Shown one piece after another: positions 1 through 9,469 of a DNA stretch of 64,000 bases. The DNA is from Acinetobacter nosocomialis. GTDB taxonomy: Bacteria; Pseudomonadota; Gammaproteobacteria; Pseudomonadales; Moraxellaceae. Position 1 is the first letter of the stretch, and every line of letters starts with the position of its first letter. The notes under the pieces are model-generated. The model did not search any database. It was given only the letters and a program-made list of their open reading frames with translations, and was not told the origin of the DNA. A program made the translations under genes and the position numbers. The stretch is taken from contig CP107049.1 of assembly GCA_025736915.1 (NCBI GenBank), forward strand, positions 1,488,001 through 1,552,000, given 5' to 3'.

Positions 1-691
1 ATACACAAATTTCACAAACTAATTGACGGCGAATTCCGGTTTTAAACATTTTCTTTTCAAAACGTTCAATCATTGCGCGGTCTTTAATTGGATACCAAAC
101 TGCAAAAACACCTGTCGGCCATTTCTTATGAGCTTGTTGTAACAGTTCAACTAATTGCGGAAAGTCTTTACGCTCTAATTCGTAAGGCGGGTCAATCATA
201 ACCAGGCCGCGCTTTTCTTTTGGCGGAATTACACCGAGCAAGCCTTCATATGCATCACGCTCATGTAAACCTGCACGTTTATCGCGAATGTTATGACGTA
301 ATTGCTGAAAAACATCACGCTGCATTTCAAATATAGTCGCTTTGTCAATTTCACGCATACCTTGTAAAGCAAACCAAGGAGAACCAGGATAGCTACCCTT
401 ACCTTCTTGATTACGTAATTCTTCTACAAGTTTTAAGTATTGCTGGATTGCTTCAGGAGCCTGGCGCTTTTCCATTTCAGAAAGCTGTACAAGACGATGA
501 ATACCCGTTAGGAATTCTCCTGACTTTTGTGCAGGTGCTTGAGATAGATCATATTTTCCAGCCCCTCCATGCGTATCGATATAGCGATAAGGTTTATCTT
601 TAGCATTTAAACGGTTGAGAAGCTGTAGCAAAAGCACATGCTTCATAACATCTGCAAAGTTGCCCGCATGGAAATGGTGACGGTAATTCAT
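1..691 (-). CDS. rlmJ: 23S rRNA (adenine2030-N6)-methyltransferase RlmJ, 3' end cut by window
   Basis: The reading frame is open from an ATG at 691 to the window edge, so the C-terminus is missing. The N-terminus reads MNYRHHFHAGNFADVMKH, a signature of the RlmJ family. A DPPYE motif, encoded around 187-200, is the catalytic (D/N)PPY motif of N6-adenine methyltransferases. RlmJ methylates A2030 of 23S rRNA using S-adenosylmethionine. The gene is divergent from the oxygenase gene that starts at 809, so the 117-bp gap should hold both promoters. Family assignment is firm; the end of the gene cannot be judged. Confidence 0.93.
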   Translation of the reverse strand, partial: MNYRHHFHAGNFADVMKHVLLLQLLNRLNAKDKPYRYIDTHGGAGKYDLSQAPAQKSGEFLTGIHRLVQLSEMEKRQAPEAIQQYLKLVEELRNQEGKGSYPGSPWFALQGMREIDKATIFEMQRDVFQQLRHNIRDKRAGLHERDAYEGLLGVIPPKEKRGLVMIDPPYELERKDFPQLVELLQQAHKKWPTGVFAVWYPIKDRAMIERFEKKMFKTGIRRQLVCEICV

Positions 692-808
692 GTTGACTTT
701 AATTCCTCAATTCAACGAATAGTTTAACATGAAAAAAATATTCTTTCGTAAGGTTGTGATCATCTAAAATAAGGCTGCTTGATTTTCTTACGATCGATAT
801 GAGGTTAT

Positions 809-1414
809 ATGCGCTCTCAACCACTTCCTGACAGTTGGAATCTGGATCAGATTCTGGATGACTTAAATGCACATGGTTTTGCAATTGTGAATCATGCCTA
901 CTCTATTGAATATCACACTCAAGTTGCCAAAGAGTGTAGTCATCACTTTGATGAGTTTCGTGAAGCTGGTATCCAAAATGGAGTGGTGAGTACAATTCGA
1001 AGCGATCATATTTTATGGATTAATGAATCACTTCCTGTTGCTGAACAACATGTAGAAACTCTAACTTCATTTTGCCAACATCTAAATCAAGCTTTCTTTT
1101 TAGGAATTAAAGAGGTTGAGGCGCATTTTGCCTGTTATAACGCAGGTGAATTTTATGCATTACATCGAGATAACCCTCAACAAAAAAATGATCGTATTAT
1201 TTCTACTGTTTATTATTTACACCCTGAATGGCAGGATGATTGGGGGGGACAACTACGCTTGCAGGACAAGAATAATATTTGGCACATTATTACACCAGAA
1301 CCTAATCGCTTAGTTATATTTCAGAGTGATTTACTTCATGAAGTTTTAGTTTCTAAACAGCAGCGTCTATCAATTACAGCTTGGCTTCGTAGTGGGAACT
1401 CGATTTGGGTTTAG
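809..1414 (+). CDS. 2OG-Fe(II) oxygenase family protein (prolyl-4-hydroxylase-like)
   Basis: A 201-residue protein with the iron and 2-oxoglutarate ligands of the P4H/SM-20 fold: H119-x-D121, distal H177, and R186 placed as the usual 2-oxoglutarate-binding arginine. The stretch WGGQLRL before the distal histidine is typical of bacterial members. Such enzymes hydroxylate side chains using Fe(II), O2 and 2-oxoglutarate; the substrate cannot be told from sequence. The ATG at 809 follows a short AGG-type ribosome site. It is transcribed alone and divergent from rlmJ. No signal peptide is seen, so it is probably cytoplasmic. Confidence 0.85.
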   Translation: MRSQPLPDSWNLDQILDDLNAHGFAIVNHAYSIEYHTQVAKECSHHFDEFREAGIQNGVVSTIRSDHILWINESLPVAEQHVETLTSFCQHLNQAFFLGIKEVEAHFACYNAGEFYALHRDNPQQKNDRIISTVYYLHPEWQDDWGGQLRLQDKNNIWHIITPEPNRLVIFQSDLLHEVLVSKQQRLSITAWLRSGNSIWV

Positions 1415-1482
1415 AAAAATGCTCTTTAAATTTCTTAAATAAACCCGATATAAGAGCTATTGATTAAAAAGGGCGAAGGCGT

Positions 1483-2010
1483 ATGTCTATTGAAACAAAA
1501 ATGATTGTAAGCAGAATTGGTGAAACAGACCAACTCTATTTAACTGAGAATACGCCCGAACTTGCTTTGGAACGTGCAGATTTACGTATGCAGCTCGTTG
1601 TATTAAGCCGTGTTCGCCAAGAGCAAATTCATTTTTTGCAAGAAGCTATTGTTTTGCTTGAACAAGCTCGTATGGAATACGATGAAATGCCAATGAGTTT
1701 GTATTTGAATTTATCTCTTCATTTAGCTAAAGCGTATATGATTTATTTTGAATTAAATAAAGAAAAACGCTTTGCGCTCATTGCACAGCAAATTTTAAAG
1801 CCCTTAGCTCACCATCACCATAGCGATATATATTTCTTCTTGGCTTATGCTTCAGCAGCGCAGGAAAAACCTGCTCTTACTCGTCATTGGCTTACAAAAT
1901 ATTTATCAACTGCCCAATGTGATCTTGAGTTAGTTCATGAGCATCCTGTATTTCATCCAGTACGGCATGAGCCATGGTACAAAGATTTATTAAAACCCAA
2001 AATTCACTAA
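1483..2010 (+). CDS. Helical-repeat (TPR-like) protein of unknown function
   Basis: A 175-residue soluble protein with no signal peptide. Residues about 45-150 form amphipathic helices of the TPR type: helix pairs around ALERADLRMQL, IVLLEQARMEYDEMP and YLNLSLHLAKAYMIYFELN, then LAYASAAQEKPALTRHWLTKYL. Such folds usually bind other proteins. GAAGG lies a few bases before the ATG and supports this start. The gene follows the oxygenase by 68 bp on the same strand and could be co-transcribed. It ends at a strong bidirectional terminator. No specific function is recognised. Confidence 0.7.
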   Translation: MSIETKMIVSRIGETDQLYLTENTPELALERADLRMQLVVLSRVRQEQIHFLQEAIVLLEQARMEYDEMPMSLYLNLSLHLAKAYMIYFELNKEKRFALIAQQILKPLAHHHHSDIYFFLAYASAAQEKPALTRHWLTKYLSTAQCDLELVHEHPVFHPVRHEPWYKDLLKPKIH

Positions 2011-2022
2011 AGGGTAAATTGT

Positions 2023-2053
2023 AAAAGGCCTGTTATTTATAAACAGGCCTTTT
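2023..2053. terminator. Bidirectional intrinsic terminator
   Basis: A 12-bp perfect stem, AAAAGGCCTGTT with AACAGGCCTTTT, and a 7-base loop. A/T tracts on both sides let it serve the TPR-like gene (+) and the DUF2789 gene (-), which converge here. Confidence 0.9.
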
Positions 2054-2059
2054 ATTTTG

Positions 2060-2305
2060 TTATTTTTTAACACTATCTTCGTGTAATTGCTCATTGAGTT
2101 CATCAATGACAACAATCCACTCATCATCTTTTTCCCAATGGCTTTTTAGGAAATCACTTTGGCCTTGTGACCAAAAAGGTGCTTCATGTAACTTCTGTTC
2201 AGCAGGTAACTGATGCGTTTTGATAAAATTCTCAATACTCGCGTCATCCGCATCTAAACCCAATTGCTCAAATAAAAGTTGTAATGTCGGTTGCTGTTCA
2301 AACAT
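2060..2305 (-). CDS. DUF2789 family small protein
   Basis: An 81-residue acidic protein starting MFEQQPTLQLLFEQLGL. It has the DUF2789 pattern: a LFEQLGLxxDDAxIExFI helix, then a LxEAPFWSxxQxxFL segment and a C-terminal ELNEQLHE helix. The frame stays open upstream to 2413. The ATG at 2305 is preferred because GGGAGAAT sits just before it and family similarity begins there. Function is unknown. The gene lies downstream of mdh on the same strand, but the mdh terminator at 2421-2445 separates them. Confidence 0.8.
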   Translation of the reverse strand: MFEQQPTLQLLFEQLGLDADDASIENFIKTHQLPAEQKLHEAPFWSQGQSDFLKSHWEKDDEWIVVIDELNEQLHEDSVKK

Positions 2306-2420
2306 TGTTATTCTCCCATGGCTTCTTTTCAATAATCTAGCAACAATAGATGTTAGTTGCATATCTATGTCTATATTTTCTTGTTGTTTTTTGTGTGTTC
2401 TTATTAAATTCAAATATAAA

Positions 2421-2445
2421 AAAGCACCCTACAAGAGAGTGCTTT
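2421..2445 (-). terminator. Intrinsic terminator after mdh
   Basis: On the minus strand the stem AAAGCAC / GTGCTTT, with an 11-base spacing, is followed by a T-rich tract. It lies 22 bases past the mdh stop codon. Confidence 0.85.
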
Positions 2446-2466
2446 CCAATTCATTTAATTAATGAA

Positions 2467-3453
2467 TTATTTTAGCATGTCAGCAATTGCTGCACGTTCT
2501 TCTTCAAGCTCGTTTAGAGTGAAGTTGATACGCTCACGGCTGAATTCATCGATTTCTAAACCTTGAACGATTTTGTATTCACCGTTTTCAGTTGTTACAG
2601 GGAAACCGAACATAACGCCTTCAGGAATACCATAAGAACCATCAGATGGAATACCCATAGTTACCCACTTGCCGTTTGTACCAAGTGCCCAATCGCGCAT
2701 ATGGTCGATTGCAGCATTCGCAGCAGAAGCAGCAGAAGACAAACCACGCGCTTCGATAATCGCAGCACCACGTTTACCAACAGTTGGAAGGAATACGTCT
2801 TTGTTCCAAGCTGGATCATTGATCTTGTCTTTTAAGCTTTCGCCATTTGCAGTTGCAAAACGGTAGTCAGCATACATAGTTGGAGAGTGGTTGCCCCAAA
2901 CTGTTAATTTTTCGATGTCAGCAACTGCAACACCAGCTTTTTGAGCAACTTGAGTTAATGCACGGTTGTGGTCAAGACGTAACATTGCTGTGAAGTTTTT
3001 CGCTGGAAGATCTGGAGCAGATTTCATTGCGATGTAAGCGTTTGTATTTGCAGGGTTACCTACAACTAATACTTTAACGTCACGGCTAGCAACTTCGTTT
3101 AATGCTTGACCTTGGCCAATGAAGATTTCACCGTTAACTTTTAACAAGTCAGCACGTTCCATACCAGGACCACGTGGGCGAGAACCAACTAATAATGCAT
3201 AGTCAGCATCTTTAAATGCAACTTTAGGATCATCAGTCCCGATCATGCCAGCCAATAAAGGGAAAGCACAGTCATCAAGTTCCATCATTACGCCTTTAAG
3301 CGCTTGTTGTGCTTTTTCAACTGGAACTTCAAGCAATTGTAAAATAACTGGTTGATCTTTACCTAGCATTTCACCGCTTGCGATACGGAATAATAAGCTG
3401 TAACCAATTTGACCTGCAGCGCCAGTCACGGCAACACGAACGGGTTGCTTCAT
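2467..3453 (-). CDS. mdh: Malate dehydrogenase
   Basis: A 328-residue cytoplasmic enzyme that interconverts malate and oxaloacetate with NAD in the TCA cycle. Visible features are the Rossmann loop GAAGQIG at 11-17, the mobile active-site loop RPRGPGMER at 92-100 with substrate arginines, D161 in LRLDHNRA, and the catalytic H189 in WGNHSP. The length fits the roughly 325-330-residue dimeric MDH group found in many beta- and gammaproteobacteria rather than the 312-residue enterobacterial type. It appears monocistronic, with its own terminator. Confidence 0.97.
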   Translation of the reverse strand: MKQPVRVAVTGAAGQIGYSLLFRIASGEMLGKDQPVILQLLEVPVEKAQQALKGVMMELDDCAFPLLAGMIGTDDPKVAFKDADYALLVGSRPRGPGMERADLLKVNGEIFIGQGQALNEVASRDVKVLVVGNPANTNAYIAMKSAPDLPAKNFTAMLRLDHNRALTQVAQKAGVAVADIEKLTVWGNHSPTMYADYRFATANGESLKDKINDPAWNKDVFLPTVGKRGAAIIEARGLSSAASAANAAIDHMRDWALGTNGKWVTMGIPSDGSYGIPEGVMFGFPVTTENGEYKIVQGLEIDEFSRERINFTLNELEEERAAIADMLK

Positions 3454-3664
3454 GTAATTGTCTCCAATGAGTGTCCTTAATCGGGCTAAATAGCGATTCT
3501 ATCTAACCAAATCATCATAAACGGCAAAGATTGTACTCTAAAGAAGTTGCAGATGCATGTAAAAGCGACTCATTTTCACCAAAAGTCTGATAGAAAATAC
3601 AAATTAATCTTTACAAATAGATTCAATGTATGGTGAGCATTTTTTGAGGAAATGGTAACTACTC

Positions 3665-4327
3665 TTAATAGCTACCTTTAATCGTAATTTCGCTTGGGCA
3701 ATTAGAGACCACATGATTTGAACATTGCTTATATTGGCCATTTACCGTGTAGCAGACTTTAACTTCTGTAAGCACAACATCTGAGCGCGAAAGTTGGCAA
3801 GAAAAACGAATGCCATTTTGTGGCAAACTCGGGTTAAGCTTTGTAAATTGTTGACGTAATGTAGATTGTTGCATTTCTACGTTACTAGAACTGGTTAAAT
3901 TAGCAGGTATTTTTAATCGTTCAGCGAAGTTAATAATTGTACGGAAATACTGACTCGCGTTCATAGGTACACAGCCACCTACACTCTTCCAAAGTTGCAC
4001 ACGAGCATTATTGTCTGGCATCACTCGAGCAACGACTTTAGCTTGCAGTGGTGAAAGTGTGGCAGAACTTTCAGTTGAACAGTCCGTTCTTGTGGTTTCA
4101 GGCATTAAACCTGTAATGGTAAGTGAATATCCTTCCAGACATTTACGCTGCTTCTGTTTAGAAGGATCTAGCGAACAGACAGCAGGCGTCATCTGTACAT
4201 GCATGACATAACCTTGCACGTTTACAGGTTCCGCATGTAAAACAGAACTCATCAATCCAATGCTTGCACAGATGAGCCACCATGCAAGTTGCGATATTGG
4301 ATGAAGTCCTAGATATCTATATTTCAT
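3665..4327 (-). CDS. RNase T2 family protein lacking both catalytic histidines
   Basis: A 220-residue exported protein with a signal peptide ending near residue 32 (VLHA|EP). Similarity to RNase I/T2 is visible in the CAS1 region (ITGLMPE, where active enzymes have IHGLWP) and in the CAS2 region (LWKSVGGC, where active enzymes have a KHG-C pattern). It continues through ASQYFRTIINF and the C-terminal FSC...TEVKVCY strands. The catalytic histidines are replaced by T72 and V116, while many cysteines remain. The protein is therefore predicted to keep the T2 fold but not the transesterification chemistry. I recall that an RNase T2 family protein has been linked to surface colonisation in A. baumannii, but cannot verify that it is this one. 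It lies 57 bp downstream of slt on the same strand. Confidence 0.8.
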   Translation of the reverse strand: MKYRYLGLHPISQLAWWLICASIGLMSSVLHAEPVNVQGYVMHVQMTPAVCSLDPSKQKQRKCLEGYSLTITGLMPETTRTDCSTESSATLSPLQAKVVARVMPDNNARVQLWKSVGGCVPMNASQYFRTIINFAERLKIPANLTSSSNVEMQQSTLRQQFTKLNPSLPQNGIRFSCQLSRSDVVLTEVKVCYTVNGQYKQCSNHVVSNCPSEITIKGSY

Positions 4328-4384
4328 TTAATTAAAACTTGGTTATGCCAATTAAAAGAATGTTCCATCATTCATCATCTAAAA

Positions 4385-6370
4385 TTAAGGTGATGATCGC
4401 ATTGGAATGACTTTCATACGCTGTATCAGCGACTGAGCGCCTTGCCCCAACACCACTCCATAATGTGTCGCATTTGTCATGACATGCTTGACATAATCTC
4501 TGGTCTCAAGCAATGGAATGGTTTCTGTATATTGATCAGCTTCAATCGGTTGGTAATCGGGTTGCCAACGTCTTGCACGATTCGGGCCAGCATTATAACC
4601 TGCCGTTGCTAAAACTGGGTTATTGCTTAACTGCCCTTGAATCATTGATAAATAAAATGTTCCATAACGAATATTGGTATTCATTTCACTTAACGCCGCC
4701 GGATTATATGTCTCCCCCATCTGACGAGCAATCAACTTTGCTGTATCAGGCATAATTTGCATAAGGCCACCAGCTCCTACATGAGAACGCGCCGAGGTAA
4801 CAAACCGACTTTCTTGACGCATTAAACCATAAGCCCACGCAGGATCAATTCCAGCATTGTAACTATGGCTTACGACATTGGTCTTATGCGGGGTTACATA
4901 ACGGTAGGTATCGTTATGTTTATTCGTTGTACGGTCTGCTGCGTAAATTGCACGGTCATACCACCCCATATCGTGAGCACGTTTCGCAGCAGCTAATAAT
5001 AATCCATCGTCATGCTGTAGATATGCCTGACGAACTGCCCAATTCCACTCACGGTTGGTATACGTTGGATTTGCATTAATACGTCTTAAAGTAAATGCAC
5101 GGTTAAAGTGAATATTTTGATCTAAACGGCGTAAATCGCTTGCAGACGGTTCATCACTATAAGGTTGATGGTTATAGCGTACACCTAAACGGTCTTTTGC
5201 AAGAAGATTGTGATAATCATCGCCACTTTCAGCTAATTTTTTATAAATACGTTGTGCTGTATTTTTAGAATTACTATCGCCACGTTGTTCTGTTGCACGG
5301 GCTAACCAATATTGCCAGCGATCTTCTTGTTTCTGCGAAACTGTCATACTATCAATCGCACGAATTAAGCTTTCCCATGCGCTAAAGCGAATCGCTTGTC
5401 GTGCATAAATTTCAGCTTCTTCTGGACTTAGCGGATAACCATAGCTTGCATCGAAGTATTGAAGAACTTCACGGTTAAAGTTGTTTTTCATCACCGTGGT
5501 GCCACCGATATAGGCTACGGTGCGGTAGAGATACTTTTGTACGCTCTCTGGAGTACCTTGCGCTACACGTTGGACATTTGCAAAAGCATTGCTTAAATCA
5601 TTATTTGCTAGACGACCTAATGCAAAAATCAAATAGGCATAATCTACATCATTAGTTTTTGGAGCGGTCCATAAATAATTAAGAGGATTCGCTTGAATTT
5701 GGTTAAGCTGAGCCAAAGACAAATTCATACCCAAAGTCTGTGCTGTAGCAAGTGCCTGTCCCGATAGGCCCGAACGTAGCTGCACCCAAAGGCGTTGCTG
5801 TTTATCTTGCGTACTCATTAATGGACTAGAAAGCATCATACGGCCTAGTCCAACACATGACTCTGGTTGTGATTCAGTTGCTAACCAGACATCTTTATAT
5901 TCTGCAAATACTAATGCATCGCCACTTTTAGCTCTTACCTGTGCTAAAGCACAATTTTCGGCTGGATCTGGGTTAGACACGTAAGATAAAAGTGGTTGTG
6001 CAGATACGAAATCAGCTTGTTTAACTTTTTCTTCAACATAATCTGCTGCAAGTTTCTCTGCCATAGCAGATTGAGGATAGCGCTGGGCAAAACTTACAAT
6101 TGACGTTGGTGATTGAAAGCCTAAATTACTATTTAGTTTCCAATATTCAGGGTAATAACCCAATACATCATTTTGCATTGCTGCCTGATATTGGTCTAAC
6201 AAGGCGGTATTACCACTATTTGCGGCATTTAATGCATCGTTAAATTGTTCTTCTGCGGCATAAGACAATGAACAACCAAGTAAACACACAGCTCCTAACC
6301 AGCTACGATGTGCATATTTATTTTTCATCACACGACTCTTGTTTGATGAGCTCTTTTTACCTGGTCTCAT
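4385..6370 (-). CDS. slt: Soluble lytic murein transglycosylase, Slt70 type
   Basis: A 661-residue periplasmic enzyme that cleaves the MurNAc-GlcNAc bond of peptidoglycan to give 1,6-anhydro ends. A long alpha-helical superhelical U/L domain covers about residues 40-490. The C-terminal lysozyme-like SLT domain carries GLMRQESRF with catalytic E520, then GAGGLMQIMP and GYNAGPNRARRW. A signal peptide is clear in LGAVCLLGCSLSYAAEE. An alternative ATG at 6328 (MKNKYAHRS) would place that signal at the N-terminus and may be the true start; neither start has a strong ribosome site. It is divergent from miaB and probably shares transcription with the RNase T2-like gene. Confidence 0.94.
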   Translation of the reverse strand: MRPGKKSSSNKSRVMKNKYAHRSWLGAVCLLGCSLSYAAEEQFNDALNAANSGNTALLDQYQAAMQNDVLGYYPEYWKLNSNLGFQSPTSIVSFAQRYPQSAMAEKLAADYVEEKVKQADFVSAQPLLSYVSNPDPAENCALAQVRAKSGDALVFAEYKDVWLATESQPESCVGLGRMMLSSPLMSTQDKQQRLWVQLRSGLSGQALATAQTLGMNLSLAQLNQIQANPLNYLWTAPKTNDVDYAYLIFALGRLANNDLSNAFANVQRVAQGTPESVQKYLYRTVAYIGGTTVMKNNFNREVLQYFDASYGYPLSPEEAEIYARQAIRFSAWESLIRAIDSMTVSQKQEDRWQYWLARATEQRGDSNSKNTAQRIYKKLAESGDDYHNLLAKDRLGVRYNHQPYSDEPSASDLRRLDQNIHFNRAFTLRRINANPTYTNREWNWAVRQAYLQHDDGLLLAAAKRAHDMGWYDRAIYAADRTTNKHNDTYRYVTPHKTNVVSHSYNAGIDPAWAYGLMRQESRFVTSARSHVGAGGLMQIMPDTAKLIARQMGETYNPAALSEMNTNIRYGTFYLSMIQGQLSNNPVLATAGYNAGPNRARRWQPDYQPIEADQYTETIPLLETRDYVKHVMTNATHYGVVLGQGAQSLIQRMKVIPMRSSP

Positions 6371-6543
6371 AAATGCGCTAAACCCTGACTATCCACCTTT
6401 AGGCATAGTTTAATTATTCTTCGTGCATTCTTTTGTTGTGTTATGTAACTATCTGATTCGACATCATTAAAATTTATGTCATTTGTCTCCATAAATCATG
6501 TGCAGCTTATGGCAGTTTATTGTTATCTGTCCGGCTCAAATAC

Positions 6544-6552
6544 TGCTATAAT
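6544..6552 (+). promoter_or_regulatory. Extended -10 promoter element before miaB
   Basis: TGCTATAAT is a perfect extended -10 (TGN plus TATAAT) with no good -35 at standard spacing. It lies 64 bp before the miaB ATG and predicts a start site near 6559. Confidence 0.6.
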
Positions 6553-6560
6553 GATTGGTT

Positions 6561-6577
6561 TGACCCGTTTTGGGTCA
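6561..6577 (+). promoter_or_regulatory. Short leader hairpin at the miaB transcription start
   Basis: TGACCC and GGGTCA pair around a 5-base loop and are followed by TTTTATTATTTAT, which looks like a small intrinsic terminator. It lies almost at the predicted +1 of miaB, so it could stabilise the 5' end or attenuate. Its role is unproven. Confidence 0.4.
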
Positions 6578-6615
6578 TTTTATTATTTATCTAGATCGAT
6601 CTGTTAGGAGCCTAC

Positions 6616-8067
6616 ATGACGGTTCAAACCTTCATTCCCAATGGTGCCAAAGCTGCCTCAGAAAACACTGTTACCCAGCCAACGCACACCACTGACGTTT
6701 CAATAAAGAAATTATATATTGAAACTCAAGGGTGTCAGATGAATGAGTATGACAGTCACCGTATGGCAGACCTTTTAGGGGATTCTCACGGTTATGTTTT
6801 AACAACTAACCCTAATGAAGCAGATATTCTGCTCATGAATACATGTTCTATCCGTGAAAAAGCACAAGAAAAAGTATTTAGTGAGTTAGGCCGCTGGCGT
6901 AAACTAAAAGAGCAAAATCCTGACCTTGTGATTGGTGTAGGTGGTTGTGTTGCATCTCAAGAAGGTGACAACATTCAAAAGCGTGCACCGTATGTCGATA
7001 TGATTTTTGGCCCACAAACCTTACACCGTTTACCACAAATGCTTGACCAACATCATGCACAAGTGGAAAAGCCGAAAAAAGAAAAGATTAAGCTCGTTGA
7101 TATTTCATTCCCTGATATTGAAAAGTTCGACTTTTTACCTGAACCACGCGTAGAAGGTTTCAAAGCATTCGTTTCTATTATGGAAGGTTGCTCTAAATAC
7201 TGCTCTTTCTGTGTGGTTCCATATACTCGTGGTGAAGAGGTTTCTCGTCCACTTGATGATGTGCTTGCAGAAATCGCAGGTCTTGCTGAAAAAGGTGTTC
7301 GTGAAATCAGCTTACTTGGTCAAAATGTAAACGGATATCGTGGTGAAACTTTCGAAGGTGGCATTTGTACCTTCCCTGAATTGTTACGACTCGTTGCAGA
7401 AATTCCTGGTATTGGCCGTTTACGCTATACAACTTCACACCCACTTGAGTTCTCTGATGAACTTATCCAGTGTTATGAAGATTTGCCTCAAATGGTTTCA
7501 CACTTACATTTGCCTGTACAAAGTGGATCTAACGATGTACTTAAAGCAATGAAGCGAAATCACACTATTGATGTATACATCGATAAGATTGCTAAGTTAC
7601 GTAAAATACGCCCTGATATGCATTTATCAAGCGATTTTATTATTGGTTTCCCAGGTGAAACTGATGAAAACTTTGCAGAAACATTGCAATTTATCAAAGA
7701 TTTAGACTTTGACCACTCTTATAGCTTTGTTTACTCAAAACGTCCTGGTACACCGGCATCCGACTTACCAGATACAACCCCTGAGCACGTTAAAAAAGAA
7801 CGTTTAGCACAAGTTCAACAAGTCATTAAGCAATCAAGTATCGAGAAAACTGATGCAATGCTTGGCAAAATTGAACGTGTACTAATTGAGAAAGTATCTG
7901 ATCAAGACCCTAATATTTTAGTAGGTACAGCAGACAACACTCGTTTAGTGACTTTTGTAGGCGATGCTTCTTGGATTGGTCGTTTTGCAGAGATCGAGAT
8001 TACTGAAATTAAAACTTTAAATTTAGTTTACGGTGAACTCTTGAATCTTGAGCCTGACGTGGCGTAA
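6616..8067 (+). CDS. miaB: tRNA-2-methylthio-N6-isopentenyladenosine synthase MiaB
   Basis: A 483-residue radical-SAM methylthiotransferase that adds the 2-methylthio group to i6A37 of tRNAs reading U-starting codons. The N-terminal MTTase domain has three cluster cysteines ([32 protein letters not shown]). The radical-SAM core has CSKYCSFC at about 192-199. A TRAM domain closes the protein (about 410-478). The first 35 residues are an extra polar N-terminal stretch. TTAGGAG precedes the ATG. It is followed 37 bp later by ybeZ, the usual miaB-ybeZ-ybeY order in proteobacteria. Confidence 0.97.
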   Translation: MTVQTFIPNGAKAASENTVTQPTHTTDVSIKKLYIETQGCQMNEYDSHRMADLLGDSHGYVLTTNPNEADILLMNTCSIREKAQEKVFSELGRWRKLKEQNPDLVIGVGGCVASQEGDNIQKRAPYVDMIFGPQTLHRLPQMLDQHHAQVEKPKKEKIKLVDISFPDIEKFDFLPEPRVEGFKAFVSIMEGCSKYCSFCVVPYTRGEEVSRPLDDVLAEIAGLAEKGVREISLLGQNVNGYRGETFEGGICTFPELLRLVAEIPGIGRLRYTTSHPLEFSDELIQCYEDLPQMVSHLHLPVQSGSNDVLKAMKRNHTIDVYIDKIAKLRKIRPDMHLSSDFIIGFPGETDENFAETLQFIKDLDFDHSYSFVYSKRPGTPASDLPDTTPEHVKKERLAQVQQVIKQSSIEKTDAMLGKIERVLIEKVSDQDPNILVGTADNTRLVTFVGDASWIGRFAEIEITEIKTLNLVYGELLNLEPDVA

Positions 8068-8104
8068 TGTAGAGGTATTCTAAAGTCTACTGAAAGGTTT
8101 TCTC

Positions 8105-9193
8105 TTGACTGCAGCGATTCGACGTACCGTAACATTTCCTGAAATTTCAATGGAACGTTTAAAGAGCATCTTGGGTGCCTATAATGGGCACCTTAAGCAA
8201 ATCGAACAGCGTTTAGATGTCAAAATTACTCATCGTGGAGATGTTTTTCATATCGATGGTGAGATAGATGCTGTTGGGAGAGCCGAAGCGTTATTGCAAC
8301 GACTCTACGAAGAAACTGAGGAGTCCCAGCAAATCAGTGCCGATCTGTTACATCTCTTGATTCAATCTTCACAAACTGAACGTAATTTCGAGTTGGTAGG
8401 TGAAGAGATGGAAGAACATGATGCGCCAATGGATGTCTACTTTCAGACTCGAAAAGGTCGTATTAATCCACGTGGTGCCAATCAAAAGCGCTATGTACAA
8501 CGTATTTTGCAAAGTGATATTTCTTTTGGTGTAGGTCCTGCTGGTACAGGTAAAACTTATTTAGCAGTTGCCGCCGCAGTAGATATGTTAGAGCGTAATG
8601 AAATCCAGCGGATTTTACTTGTCCGTCCTGCTGTAGAAGCAGGAGAAAAGCTTGGTTTCTTACCGGGTGATTTAACCCAGAAAATTGACCCATATTTACG
8701 CCCTCTTTACGATGCCCTCTACGAAATGTTGGGCTTTGAAAAAGTCGCCAAGTTAATCGAACGTCAAGTGATTGAAGTTGCGCCTCTTGCTTATATGCGT
8801 GGTCGTACGCTTAACCATTCATTTGTGATTTTGGATGAAGCGCAAAACACTACACCGGAACAAATGAAAATGTTCTTGACCCGTTTAGGTTTTGGCTCTC
8901 GTGCAGTAATCACAGGCGACATTACCCAAGTAGATTTACCTCGAGGCCAACAATCTGGTTTGGCGCACGCGCTACGTGTACTTGAGAATATTAAAGAAAT
9001 TCATATTACCCGTTTCCATTCTCGCGACGTTGTACGTCATCAACTTGTTCAAAAAATTGTTGAAGCGTATGAAGGTTGGGATGGTGAACAACAGCGTCTT
9101 AATGCTGAAGCACGTGCTGAACGTAAAGCACGTCAAGAAGCATTAGTTGCTGAAAACGATACAGCAGCAGACTTGCAACATCAGGATGCCTAG
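8105..9193 (+). CDS. ybeZ: PhoH-like ATPase YbeZ
   Basis: A 362-residue protein with an N-terminal KH-like RNA-binding region (about 10-75) and a PhoH-type P-loop ATPase domain. Walker A is GPAGTGKT and Walker B-like residues lie in FVILDEAQNTTPEQ; QVDLPRGQQSGL follows. YbeZ partners YbeY in rRNA and ribosome quality work. The start is TTG, with GAAAGG about 10 bases upstream. The TAG stop uses the first G of the inserted element at 9193, while its T and A belong to the TA target site. Without the element the codon would read TAA, so the insertion left the protein length unchanged. Confidence 0.93.
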   Translation: MTAAIRRTVTFPEISMERLKSILGAYNGHLKQIEQRLDVKITHRGDVFHIDGEIDAVGRAEALLQRLYEETEESQQISADLLHLLIQSSQTERNFELVGEEMEEHDAPMDVYFQTRKGRINPRGANQKRYVQRILQSDISFGVGPAGTGKTYLAVAAAVDMLERNEIQRILLVRPAVEAGEKLGFLPGDLTQKIDPYLRPLYDALYEMLGFEKVAKLIERQVIEVAPLAYMRGRTLNHSFVILDEAQNTTPEQMKMFLTRLGFGSRAVITGDITQVDLPRGQQSGLAHALRVLENIKEIHITRFHSRDVVRHQLVQKIVEAYEGWDGEQQRLNAEARAERKARQEALVAENDTAADLQHQDA

Positions 9194-9457
9194 GGTCTGT
9201 TGAATATTCAAAATTGGATTGCGTTGTCGGCTAAAATTGAGCAGACAACGCATGAAATGATGGGAATGGTAAACCCCTTTCCAAGTTTCATAACGTAGTC
9301 TGAGATAATTTTAGCCACAACCCTTCGGGACAAGAGTGTTTTTTGTTGCTACATCGTTGTGAACTATTCATTTAGAATACTAAATTTCATAGTCCACGCC
9401 TTATATCATCTAAAAAACACCCGATGTCGCAACCATCTGTGAATGTTTAACAGCCCC
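9193..9457. mobile_element. 265-bp MITE-like element between ybeZ and ybeY
   Basis: The ends are imperfect 18-bp inverted repeats, GGGTCTGTTGAATATTCA at 9193 and GGGGCTGTTAAACATTCA read inward from 9457, matching at 15 of 18 bases. A weaker match continues into GATTGCG/GGTTGCG. TA flanks both ends (9191-9192 and 9458-9459), as a target duplication would. No ORF is present. The interior is rich in inverted repeats: GCGTTGTC with GACAACGC, GGCTAAAATT with AATTTTAGCC, GAGTGTTTTTT with AAAAAACACCC, and ATTTAG with CTAAAT. It looks like a non-autonomous transposable element; the parent transposase is not identified. I recall similar sequences dispersed in Acinetobacter genomes, without being able to check. 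Confidence 0.75.
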
Positions 9458-9469
9458 TAAGGATTCACT

